A stretch of 64,000 bases of DNA. Origin: Lachnospiraceae bacterium (GTDB lineage: Bacteria; Bacillota; Clostridia; Lachnospirales; Lachnospiraceae). The translations under genes and the position numbers were made by a program. This document shows, piece by piece, positions 54,550 through 63,091 of this stretch (position 1 is the first letter of the stretch; each line of letters begins with the position of its first letter). Where the stretch lies: NCBI GenBank assembly GCA_016286035.1, contig JAEERY010000020.1, forward strand, positions 62,001-126,000, given 5' to 3'. The notes under the pieces are model-generated. The model saw only the letters and a list, made by a program, of their open reading frames with translations, ran no database searches and was not told the DNA's origin.

Positions 54550-57075
54550 ATGAAATATATATTTGTAAAAGAGATGGAAGAGAATGAACGTGATCTTTGT
54601 AAAAACAGCATTGAAAACGCTTCTTTCAAAGTCCATCTTTTTTTAAACAGTCGAGAAGAGCACAGATTTCAAAACCGTGTTATTAGTAACAATGAGATTT
54701 TCCTTGTAGATGCTGATGCGATTATAGGGATAGCATATGACGAAGGTTTGACAGGTAAGGTGGGATCAGTCCATCCACGTTTAACGGAAGAAGGCACAAG
54801 ACTATACGAATATGCATGTCGTCTGGTTTCTGTAGCGGAAGAGTGCAGTGTTTCTTTTGAGTCATCCATATATGAGAAAAAAGAACAGAATAATCAGTAT
54901 GCTTTTGTTTATGCATATGTTATACGCCTTCATGTGAATGAATTATATTCAAGAGGACAGATGGATGGCGTGTTCAAAAGTGTATGTAGTTTTATGCAGT
55001 TTAAGGGATACTTTTTAGATTTTCAAACCCATATGAATGATCTGATGACTGACAATTCGAAATATGAGAATTGGGCAGGGTATACGGCTCCGTATGTGAT
55101 ACTTAGAGGTGATGATACATGCGGTGGAGTTTTACAGCAGTTTGCTGATGACCTATCTGAATCACTGATCTCTAACGGACAGGCAGTTATAAAGATTGGC
55201 GGAGAGAATAGCGATTACGATAAACTGAGTCAAATGGTGCTGAAAGGAATTGTGGGTTTTCAATCGCATGCATTGGAAATTGATTTTTTTAAAAATCTTC
55301 ATGGACCTAGATTTCAATTCTGGTTTGATTATCCTCTTCATTTTGATGATATATTGAGAGATTATAATGATAATGAATATGTTTTATGTCAGGATGCGAA
55401 TTATGCTGATCTGATACGTAAGTATTATAAGGGCTCAAATGCGTTGCATTTTTCGCCGGGAGGAATATATACCGATTATTACGATGGCGAAAGACCTTAC
55501 GATATTGCTTTTTTGGGTAGTTTTTTTCCTGATGGATGTGAATCACTTACAGTAGAACAAAGGCAGTTTTATGAGTTTCTGTTAGAAAATCCGAATTTAA
55601 CATATGAAGAGGCGTTATGGGAAATAAATCATTGGTCAGAAGAGGAAACCATCTCTAATGATGAGATAAAAGACAGATTCTTAGAATTATCTTTGGAAAT
55701 GAAACCGGCATGTAGAGCAGTAATAGGTCATTTTCGTAACAGTGTAATAGAATCAATATTGAATTCCGGTTTTGATCTTCATGTATATGGTAATAGTTGG
55801 AAAACATCACCGTATATGGAATATCCAAACCTGATACTTCATCCGCAGATATCTCCGAAGGACACTGTGAAAGAACTGCAGAAAGCAAAAATTGGTCTCA
55901 ATGTAATGAGCTGGCATAAAGCCGGTATGACGGAACGTATAGCAAATATTTTGCTGTCAGGAGCAGTTTGCTTAACAGATGAGACCTCCTATCTGAAAGA
56001 TAACTTGAAGGACAGAGATGAATTGCTCTTCTATAGAATTGATGAACTGGAAAGATTACCTGATATTATTAATAGTGTTTTAAAGGATGCTGAGAGTATC
56101 AAGCTGATTTCAAAGAGAGGCTATGAGAAAGCGGCTAAGGAGTATACGTGGGATGCAAGATCACTAGCATTAAATACAATAGCAGAAAAAGATCTTGATG
56201 GGTATAGATCAATTCGAATTTTTGTGGCAACTCACGTCGAATTCCACCCACCTCAGATTCCTATCTACATGCCATTACATGTAGGGAAAAAAGGAAAAAC
56301 TGATCTAGGATATATTGGTGATGATACCGGTGAAAATATTTCTGACCTAAATTATTTGTATGGAGAACTTACAGGTCTGTATTGGATATGGAAGAATATA
56401 GAAGATATCGATTACGTTGGACTCTGCCATTATAGGCGGTATTTTATTGATGCTAAAAAGCAGATCATGAAAAAAGAAGAGTATCTGCAGTTGCTAAGTG
56501 AATGTGATGCGATTGTTGCTAAAGTTATGAGTACTGAAGAGGGCCGTTCGTATTATGAACACTTTGGAAGTGCTCACAACAAACATGATTTGGAAGCGGT
56601 GGAACGGGCGCTTAATAAGGTGTATCCTGATTATTCGGATGCATTTCAGCAGGCAATGAATGGAACGAAATACTATTGGGGGAATCTGGTTGTAACCAGT
56701 CTCAAAATACTTAAAGCATATTCAGAATGGCTTTTTACAATATTCGCTGAAGCCAGTGAGGAAATAGATGTCAGCAATTATGACGACTATCATAAGAGAG
56801 TGTATGGATTCCTTTCAGAGCAAATGTTTTATGTCTATGCACTTAAGAATAGATTAATACTGAAAGAAGTTGCAGTAGGTATATCTGACGAAAAGGCTGA
56901 AACTAAGGAACTAAAGATAAAACTTAAGCAGTTAATTAATGAAGGACAATATCAAAAAGCGCGAGAACTATTACTGGCACGTTTAGATCAAAGAAAGGAT
57001 ATGTTACTTCCAAATTCGGATATTAATAATGAATTAAGGGATATATATATAATGTTGTTTAAGGATAACATTTAA
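54550..57075 (+). CDS. Fusion glycosyltransferase: CgeB-like domain plus DUF4422 domain
   Basis: Encodes 841 residues from the ATG at 54550, six bases after GGAG; an ATG at 54538 touches its ribosome site. Residues 1-180 are a helical N-terminal region. About 190-550 is a GT-B transferase of the CgeB type, with RPYDIAFLGSFF, VIGHFRNSVIESILN and GLNVMSWHKAGMTERIANIL. About 560-790 is a DUF4422 domain, with YIGDDTGENISDLNYLYGEL, YVGLCHYRRYF and YYWGNLVVTSLKIL, a family held to be GT-A-like. A helical tail ends it. It may add two successive sugars to a glycan on flagellin. Cytoplasmic. Confidence 0.8.
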   Translation: MKYIFVKEMEENERDLCKNSIENASFKVHLFLNSREEHRFQNRVISNNEIFLVDADAIIGIAYDEGLTGKVGSVHPRLTEEGTRLYEYACRLVSVAEECSVSFESSIYEKKEQNNQYAFVYAYVIRLHVNELYSRGQMDGVFKSVCSFMQFKGYFLDFQTHMNDLMTDNSKYENWAGYTAPYVILRGDDTCGGVLQQFADDLSESLISNGQAVIKIGGENSDYDKLSQMVLKGIVGFQSHALEIDFFKNLHGPRFQFWFDYPLHFDDILRDYNDNEYVLCQDANYADLIRKYYKGSNALHFSPGGIYTDYYDGERPYDIAFLGSFFPDGCESLTVEQRQFYEFLLENPNLTYEEALWEINHWSEEETISNDEIKDRFLELSLEMKPACRAVIGHFRNSVIESILNSGFDLHVYGNSWKTSPYMEYPNLILHPQISPKDTVKELQKAKIGLNVMSWHKAGMTERIANILLSGAVCLTDETSYLKDNLKDRDELLFYRIDELERLPDIINSVLKDAESIKLISKRGYEKAAKEYTWDARSLALNTIAEKDLDGYRSIRIFVATHVEFHPPQIPIYMPLHVGKKGKTDLGYIGDDTGENISDLNYLYGELTGLYWIWKNIEDIDYVGLCHYRRYFIDAKKQIMKKEEYLQLLSECDAIVAKVMSTEEGRSYYEHFGSAHNKHDLEAVERALNKVYPDYSDAFQQAMNGTKYYWGNLVVTSLKILKAYSEWLFTIFAEASEEIDVSNYDDYHKRVYGFLSEQMFYVYALKNRLILKEVAVGISDEKAETKELKIKLKQLINEGQYQKARELLLARLDQRKDMLLPNSDINNELRDIYIMLFKDNI

Positions 57076-57103
57076 TAAATTTGGAGTTAGCGAAAGGGTT
57101 TAT

Positions 57104-58558
57104 ATGGAGGAATACGAAAGATTTATCGGGTTTTTATATAAGAATATAAGTGCAATGCCTGAAATGATGAAGGAAGAAAAGGAATCTATTCTTTATGCAT
57201 TAAAAGCTGTTTTATTGTTAAATCCAAAAGGGTGTTCAGATGAAACACGGAAAAATGCATTCTATATTTTACTTTATATTACTTCGTTGACAGATGTATT
57301 AAACATGCAGGAAAGATGGGGAATGTATTTGAATCTAGTTTATTTATCATTTGTATATAATGATTATGATGATTACAAAACTGGCGTTCGAAATGCATAT
57401 TCTTTGATAGAATCATATTTTGAGGAGTTAGTTAAAAAAAGTAATAAATTATCTTTAGTTGATAATAAATCTGAGTTCGGAGAAGAGAATTCTATTGTTA
57501 TTGTAACCTCGCAGTTTCTTAGAGAAGGTCATGCACCTACTCGCCGAGTATTGGATTATGCATACACTTTAAAGCATGATTTGGAAATGTCTGTCATTAT
57601 CATAAATGATGCAGGTCTACATTGTGAGAAGGCATGGAATCATTATAATTATATACAAGAATATAATAATATTGATAGTTATTCTTATAAAGGTGTAGAT
57701 TTCCCTTTCTACCAAGTGAAAAATGAAATGCCAGACGAGGATGAAATCATACTATTATACGATAGAATCAGAGAATACAAACCTAAACTTGTATTAAATG
57801 TAGGTGCGAACAGTATAGTCTCTGATATATGTCGATTATTTGCTAAGACTGCTAGCATACCGTGTGCAATAGATATTCCAATAAGTAAATCAGAATATTT
57901 GTTATTACCCAGAAATAAAAGAGAATCAGACAGTGTTGTTCTTAATTCAATCTTACCATATCAGAGAATACTATGTACTAAATACAATTATATCTATCCT
58001 AAGAAAAACACTAAAAACTACAATAGAGATATGTTTAATGTTTCTGAGAACGCTTTTATTGTCGCGGTTGTTGGTAACAGGCTTGATGAAGAATTGAATG
58101 ATGACTATTTATATATCATAAACAGACTATTGAATTCAAGTGATAGGATATTATTTATGGTAATAGGTGAAGTAGTTGACAACGAGAGAATAAAGAGAAT
58201 CGTTGATAACTACGATAGCATATGTTTTACGGGGCAAATACCTAATGCGGGAGATATTCTGACACTGATAGATATTTATATTAATCCCATGAGATCTGGT
58301 GGAGGACGTTCTGCTTTTGAAGCTTTATATCATGGAAAACCAGTAATATCATTAAAATATGGAGATGTTTGGGGAACAGTAGGAGATGATTTTACAGTAA
58401 ATAATTATGATGAAATGTTTGTTCAAGCTATAAAACTATATGAGGATCATACATACTATATGAGTATTAGTCAAAAAGCAAAGACAAGAGCAGATGAATT
58501 GGAAGATATGAAAACAACGTTTAGTGAACTGTTATATAATTTGGGGATAAAACATTAA
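57104..58558 (+). CDS. GT-B family glycosyltransferase with helical N-terminus (paralogue 1 of 3)
   Basis: Encodes 484 residues. An all-helical N-terminal region of about 125 residues is followed by a GT-B core. IVIVTSQFLREGHAPTRRVLDYA near residue 130 opens the first lobe, VAVVGNRLDEELNDDYL near residue 325 the second, and INPMRSGGGRSAFEALYHGKPVISL near residue 393 is the nucleotide-sugar loop with a Glu. The same plan occurs in the next two genes. Base composition is clearly more AT-rich than in the flagellar genes. Donor and acceptor are unknown; the island suggests a flagellar glycan. Confidence 0.78.
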   Translation: MEEYERFIGFLYKNISAMPEMMKEEKESILYALKAVLLLNPKGCSDETRKNAFYILLYITSLTDVLNMQERWGMYLNLVYLSFVYNDYDDYKTGVRNAYSLIESYFEELVKKSNKLSLVDNKSEFGEENSIVIVTSQFLREGHAPTRRVLDYAYTLKHDLEMSVIIINDAGLHCEKAWNHYNYIQEYNNIDSYSYKGVDFPFYQVKNEMPDEDEIILLYDRIREYKPKLVLNVGANSIVSDICRLFAKTASIPCAIDIPISKSEYLLLPRNKRESDSVVLNSILPYQRILCTKYNYIYPKKNTKNYNRDMFNVSENAFIVAVVGNRLDEELNDDYLYIINRLLNSSDRILFMVIGEVVDNERIKRIVDNYDSICFTGQIPNAGDILTLIDIYINPMRSGGGRSAFEALYHGKPVISLKYGDVWGTVGDDFTVNNYDEMFVQAIKLYEDHTYYMSISQKAKTRADELEDMKTTFSELLYNLGIKH

Positions 58559-58638
58559 ACCAAACATTATAAGAATTTTTTAGATAAACTCTTTCATTAA
58601 ATCATTTATGTTTTCGATTTATTTAAAAGGAGTCAAAT

Positions 58639-60201
58639 ATGAATGACATTATTAATAGATTTATCGAATATGCAAAGACAGTGACAGCTTCAGAAGTTGA
58701 TATACCTTTAGCTCCTGAGTTATATCAAATGATTCAAAGTTGCAATAAGATTGAAAACATTACTAATGATGTGATAGATGAATTAAATGAGTTACTTAAT
58801 ACTAATAACGTAAGGAAAGGGAATTATTTGTTTAGTGTTTTATTGTCTCTTGTAAAAGATGATTATTGCTTTAGACGTTTTGCGGAATATTCCTTTGAAC
58901 ATAGGTTTGATCTAAATATTTATGAGCAGTACTTTTTGTATTCTCAAATCCGGGGGAAAGCATTTATGGATGGATATACTCTTCCAGAATGTTTTGAAGA
59001 ATGGATTCTAGAGATTTCAGCATGGTATATTGAGTATTTCAAAGAAGAGTTATTGCCTATTACATACGAAAAAAGAAATAGAAAACTAGTATTGGTAATT
59101 ACATCTCAATTTTTAGGATTGGGACACTCTCCATCAGAGGTGGTCATGAATGTCTGCAAAGGTTTGATATTATCTGAAAGAAAAGTCCTTTTAATTAACC
59201 TTGCAGATGTATTGAGTCAAACAGGGGAATTTAATTTTTTATGCATTACTCCTTTTTATAGGGAAGAATTTTTATCTACATCGATACAAAACTATGAGAA
59301 TGTATGTATACCTTTTCTACAATGTGAACTAGGAATGCCAAATGTTAATATGATTGGGACTCTTATTTCTGAGATATGTGAAATGAAGCCAGAGATTATA
59401 ATATCTGTAGGGGAAGATGTTTTCTCAAATGTTATTAATGAGATGATACCTACCTGCTCAATTCCTTTGAATAATGACCTGTGTCGTAATTACACGAGAT
59501 ATTTAGTACATTATAAAGATTTGAAAAATGATGAAAAAAGGTGGCTTTGTAAGTATGGCTATAGTGAAGCTAACATTATACGAATTAAACTACCATTTAG
59601 TATTAGAAATTCTGAAGGTATCTTACGAAGAGATTTAGGAATTTCACAGGAATCCTTCTGTATTGCTATTATCGGGAACCGATTAGATAAGGAGCTTACA
59701 GAAGAATTTCTGCAAGGTTTAGAAAAGCTGCTAAAAGAATGTTCAAAAGCTAGTTTGCTTATAATAGGGCGATTGAATAGTAAGGCTGTTTTTGAAAGAT
59801 ATCATTGTATTTCTCAAAGATATGTTCATATTGAGTATACCTATGAGTTATTTGCTGTTTGCAAAGTGATAGATTTATTTGTTAATCCACCAAGAATAGG
59901 AGGAGGAACATCGGCTATATACGCAATGGCAGCAAAGAAACCCATTGTCACTTTAGACTACGGTGATGTTTATCAGAATTGTGGTACAGAATTTGGTGTA
60001 AAAACTATATATGATATGATTAATAAAATCAAATTATATATGGAAGATGATGAGTATTACAGTAAAATGGCAGAGTTGGCCTTTTCTAAAGCAGAAAAAT
60101 ATATTTCTAAGAATAATAAAAACATGACGAATTTAATTACTGTATTAGAAGAACGTGAAAAGGCTATTTCAGATTATGAACAAAGTAATCATTCTAAGTG
60201 A
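58639..60201 (+). CDS. GT-B family glycosyltransferase with helical N-terminus (paralogue 2 of 3)
   Basis: Encodes 520 residues. A helical N-terminus of about 145 residues precedes VLVITSQFLGLGHSPSEVVMNVC near residue 152, IAIIGNRLDKELTEEFL near residue 344 and FVNPPRIGGGTSAIYAMAAKKPIVTLDYGDV near residue 415. In the last block the Glu seen in the other two copies is replaced by Tyr-Ala (SAIYAM), so donor contacts may differ. An 80-base AT-rich gap precedes it. Its stop overlaps the convergent third copy by 13 bases. Confidence 0.77.
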   Translation: MNDIINRFIEYAKTVTASEVDIPLAPELYQMIQSCNKIENITNDVIDELNELLNTNNVRKGNYLFSVLLSLVKDDYCFRRFAEYSFEHRFDLNIYEQYFLYSQIRGKAFMDGYTLPECFEEWILEISAWYIEYFKEELLPITYEKRNRKLVLVITSQFLGLGHSPSEVVMNVCKGLILSERKVLLINLADVLSQTGEFNFLCITPFYREEFLSTSIQNYENVCIPFLQCELGMPNVNMIGTLISEICEMKPEIIISVGEDVFSNVINEMIPTCSIPLNNDLCRNYTRYLVHYKDLKNDEKRWLCKYGYSEANIIRIKLPFSIRNSEGILRRDLGISQESFCIAIIGNRLDKELTEEFLQGLEKLLKECSKASLLIIGRLNSKAVFERYHCISQRYVHIEYTYELFAVCKVIDLFVNPPRIGGGTSAIYAMAAKKPIVTLDYGDVYQNCGTEFGVKTIYDMINKIKLYMEDDEYYSKMAELAFSKAEKYISKNNKNMTNLITVLEEREKAISDYEQSNHSK

Positions 60202-60207
60202 TTACTT
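60183..60207. repeat. Perfect inverted repeat spanning two convergent stop codons
   Basis: AAGTAATCA (60183-60191) and TGATTACTT (60199-60207) flank a 7-base loop. The repeat carries the stop codons of both overlapping convergent genes. Confidence 0.75.
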
Positions 60208-61751
60208 CGATTATTAAACTCAGAAATTATTTTGATAAAACTATCCTCTGAGTTTAATAATTTGGAAGCACGTTTTTGAGCTAATATACTTTGAGATTTG
60301 TAAAACTCGAAATCAGAGGTATACTTTTTTATAAGACCGACCATTGAATCGTATGATTCGGTTTGGAACTGATTGCCAACATTTACTGATACATCTCCAA
60401 AAGGAGTTGTGATTACTGGGATACCAACAGAAAGAGCTTCTACACATGATGTTCCGCCACCAGATCTTATTGGATTGAGGTATAAATCGCACAAATCCAG
60501 ATAACTTAATACATCCGTGACAAAACCGATATTATGTATCTTTCCCTTTAGAGCGGGGTGTGCGGATTCAACTCTTGCTAGATTTGATTGGCTATACGTA
60601 CCGATGATAACATATTCAAGTTCATATTGGCTTGCTTTTTCAGCCATATCCCAAAAGTCATTATCCAATTCCTGATCCAAGCGACCACCTACCAAAGCAG
60701 CCAACCATACCTCTGAAGGAAGGCCGACTTCATCTCTGGTATACCATGAGGTTTGTTCTAGAATAGATGATCCAAAAGTTCCAATTATGATGGAGTTTTC
60801 TGACATCCCAACCGAATCTAAGAGATCCCTGTCATTATCGTTTAGGGGACGTGATAGGGTTTGGAAAGGGATTCCAGTTATACTAATTCCAGAAGGTAAA
60901 AGACCTATACTTAAAGTGGGAATGATTTTTGAAATAAGAGGCGCTACTATCCCGCCTGTCCCGATTGTTATTACATATGAAGGACGTTGCCTTCTGACCA
61001 TGGATAGAATAATTCTGATTATTTCAGGATCTGGCATTATGTTTTCACATTGAAAGAACGGTATTTTACAGGATTTCCACTCTATTTGGGATGCATTAAG
61101 CAGATCACTATTATAATTCGCTTTGAAAGCTTTGAAAAAGGGAATTTTTCCTTGTGTACTCATTGCTTCTCCGGAATTTAACAATAGGACTTTTTTATTC
61201 ATGACTTCCATTAGTATCTTGCAACGATCTGCTGCAGTTTTGGATGGACCGTGTAAGTATGAAAGAAACTGATCGGTTAATACTAATACGAAGTCTTCAT
61301 TCCTTTCATTTGCAGGAATGGGTAGGAGTAAATCACTGAAAATAGATTCATAGCGAGATATATTGAAGTTCAGAATACGCCATACTTTTGACTTTATATT
61401 TATGCTGTTTAATTCAGGATAAGAAAAAATATAATGAACAAATTGCCAATATAGGTAATTCATAGTATTCATTTCTATAGTATCCCGATTATTCAATATC
61501 AGGTCTAGCAGAGATTCAAAAACTCTCGCAGAATGTCTTATGGAGATAGAGACTGTAAAGAAAAAGATCTTTTTGTGGATTGTGTCTGAGCATATTGCAA
61601 GATTTTCGAAAACATTCTCAATTTCAATTGGAGATGTGTCGGTTGAAGATATAAAGTCCAACACGTTTTTATAAATAGTCTCAGTTATTTCCTTAGTATT
61701 TGATAATTCATCTTTTATTTTTTCTATATATTCATATGCATGATTAGACAT
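60189..61751 (-). CDS. GT-B family glycosyltransferase with helical N-terminus (paralogue 3 of 3, inverted)
   Basis: Encodes 520 residues from the ATG at 61751, placed by AAAGGAGA; the frame is open 31 codons further up but without a start signal. A helical N-terminus (about 1-145) is followed by VLVLTDQFLSYLHGPSKTAADRC near residue 157, LAALVGGRLDQELDNDFW near residue 353 and LYLNPIRSGGGTSCVEALSVGIPVITTPFGDV near residue 423. It is the only reverse-strand gene in the island and has its own upstream region. It is the same type as the two preceding genes, so an inversion after duplication is likely. Confidence 0.78.
   Translation of the reverse strand: MSNHAYEYIEKIKDELSNTKEITETIYKNVLDFISSTDTSPIEIENVFENLAICSDTIHKKIFFFTVSISIRHSARVFESLLDLILNNRDTIEMNTMNYLYWQFVHYIFSYPELNSINIKSKVWRILNFNISRYESIFSDLLLPIPANERNEDFVLVLTDQFLSYLHGPSKTAADRCKILMEVMNKKVLLLNSGEAMSTQGKIPFFKAFKANYNSDLLNASQIEWKSCKIPFFQCENIMPDPEIIRIILSMVRRQRPSYVITIGTGGIVAPLISKIIPTLSIGLLPSGISITGIPFQTLSRPLNDNDRDLLDSVGMSENSIIIGTFGSSILEQTSWYTRDEVGLPSEVWLAALVGGRLDQELDNDFWDMAEKASQYELEYVIIGTYSQSNLARVESAHPALKGKIHNIGFVTDVLSYLDLCDLYLNPIRSGGGTSCVEALSVGIPVITTPFGDVSVNVGNQFQTESYDSMVGLIKKYTSDFEFYKSQSILAQKRASKLLNSEDSFIKIISEFNNRSNHLE
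60210..60261. repeat. 14-bp inverted repeat at the 3' end of the inverted glycosyltransferase gene
   Basis: ATTATTAAACTCAG (60210-60223) pairs perfectly with CTGAGTTTAATAAT (60248-60261) across a 24-base loop. It lies inside the coding end of the reverse-strand gene and is two bases from the preceding repeat. It could act as a terminator for the forward transcript. Confidence 0.7.
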
Positions 61752-61815
61752 ATTGATTCTCCTTTTGAGTGTTACATTTTTACTATAGCATATATGTCTA
61801 ATGATAACTATATTA

Positions 61816-61844
61816 TTGACATGATTCTTTATTGTTTGTACCAT
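61816..61844 (+). promoter_or_regulatory. Possible promoter of the FkbM gene
   Basis: A perfect TTGACA at 61816-61821 lies 17 bases before TACCAT at 61839-61844. The -10 is weak (4 of 6). Confidence 0.5.
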
Positions 61845-61883
61845 TTATTTATACTGAATTTTAGATTTTGAGAGGAGAGTAAT

Positions 61884-63080
61884 ATGCAATATATTTTGCC
61901 ACAAAAGTTAAAAGATATGAAAAAAATCGTATCAGATATTGAGTTTCTTTTAGAACATGTTAAGGATAAAAAACTCTCTGATGAAATACAAAAAAGCATA
62001 ATTTTTGCAATGCGTGAGATTAATAATCAGTTATATATGTCATACAAACTTGATTTTGACTGTTTTGATGGATTAGATGAAAAGAATGTAGATGAAATAT
62101 GTTCTATCGTAGAATTTATGCTTCCTATCTGGAAATGTAGCTTGGATAGAAGAAGTGGCTTAAAAACTGACAGCGAATTCTGGGCTATTTATGAGTATTT
62201 CAAGTATGTTAATCGAGATACTATTATATCCAATACTCTGAAAGTTTTTTCTTCCTATCCCGAAGATTATAAAAAGGAGTTTACTACATTGCCATTGAGA
62301 TATACTTTTCTTACTGGAAAGATAGATGTTGAAAAGGATGATTATTCATTAATTCCAATTTATGTAGATATGATGAAAAATGAAATTGATAATTTCAAAT
62401 GGCTTTATGAGAGATTGGGTGATTATAGGTCTAAGAGTATACTGATAAGAATTGTAAGATTTTGGTTTGAATTGAATCTTTATGACCTTAGCGATTTACA
62501 TGAAAACGTGTTCTGTGATTACTTTGATACGGATTTACTTCTTTGCGAAGAAGATGAAGTTTTAGTTGACTGTGGTGCTTATATTGGAGATTCTATACTA
62601 CAATATATCCAAACGTATGGGGAGAAATATCGCACAATATACGGATACGAAATCAATCCGGATACGATGGAAAAAATGAAAAATAACCTGAAGGAATTTG
62701 AGAGAATAAATTTTAAAAGGAAAGGTGTTGGAAAACGCAATGAGGTGATGTATCTAGATGATAATATGCACGATGCAGGTGCTAAAGTATCCGATACAGG
62801 AACAAACGTTGTTGAAGTGGTCTCGTTGGATGACGATATAGATGAGCCGATAACTGTTATAAAAATGGATATTGAAGGCGCCGAACAGGATGCAATTAAT
62901 GGTGCTAAAAGGCATATTGTTGAAGAAAAACCTAGATTACTAGTTTGTACATACCACAAGCCCGAAGATTTGTTTCAGATTCCTAAACTTATAGATAGTA
63001 TAAGAGATGATTATAAATTCTATCTTAGATTTAACGGAAGAGGAATTTGGCCATGCGATCATGTATTATTCGCTATATAG
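61884..63080 (+). CDS. FkbM-family SAM-dependent methyltransferase
   Basis: Encodes 398 residues behind AGAGGAGAG. Residues 1-205 are helical with no recognised domain. The FkbM domain follows (about 220-395), with LVDCGAYIGDSILQYI as the SAM-binding motif I, IYGYEINPDTM as motif II and VIKMDIEGAEQDAINGAKR near residue 330. The family O-methylates sugars and other small groups. It probably caps or decorates the flagellin glycan. It is followed 11 bases later by another Maf gene. Confidence 0.85.
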   Translation: MQYILPQKLKDMKKIVSDIEFLLEHVKDKKLSDEIQKSIIFAMREINNQLYMSYKLDFDCFDGLDEKNVDEICSIVEFMLPIWKCSLDRRSGLKTDSEFWAIYEYFKYVNRDTIISNTLKVFSSYPEDYKKEFTTLPLRYTFLTGKIDVEKDDYSLIPIYVDMMKNEIDNFKWLYERLGDYRSKSILIRIVRFWFELNLYDLSDLHENVFCDYFDTDLLLCEEDEVLVDCGAYIGDSILQYIQTYGEKYRTIYGYEINPDTMEKMKNNLKEFERINFKRKGVGKRNEVMYLDDNMHDAGAKVSDTGTNVVEVVSLDDDIDEPITVIKMDIEGAEQDAINGAKRHIVEEKPRLLVCTYHKPEDLFQIPKLIDSIRDDYKFYLRFNGRGIWPCDHVLFAI

Positions 63081-63091
63081 GGGGATAAGAC

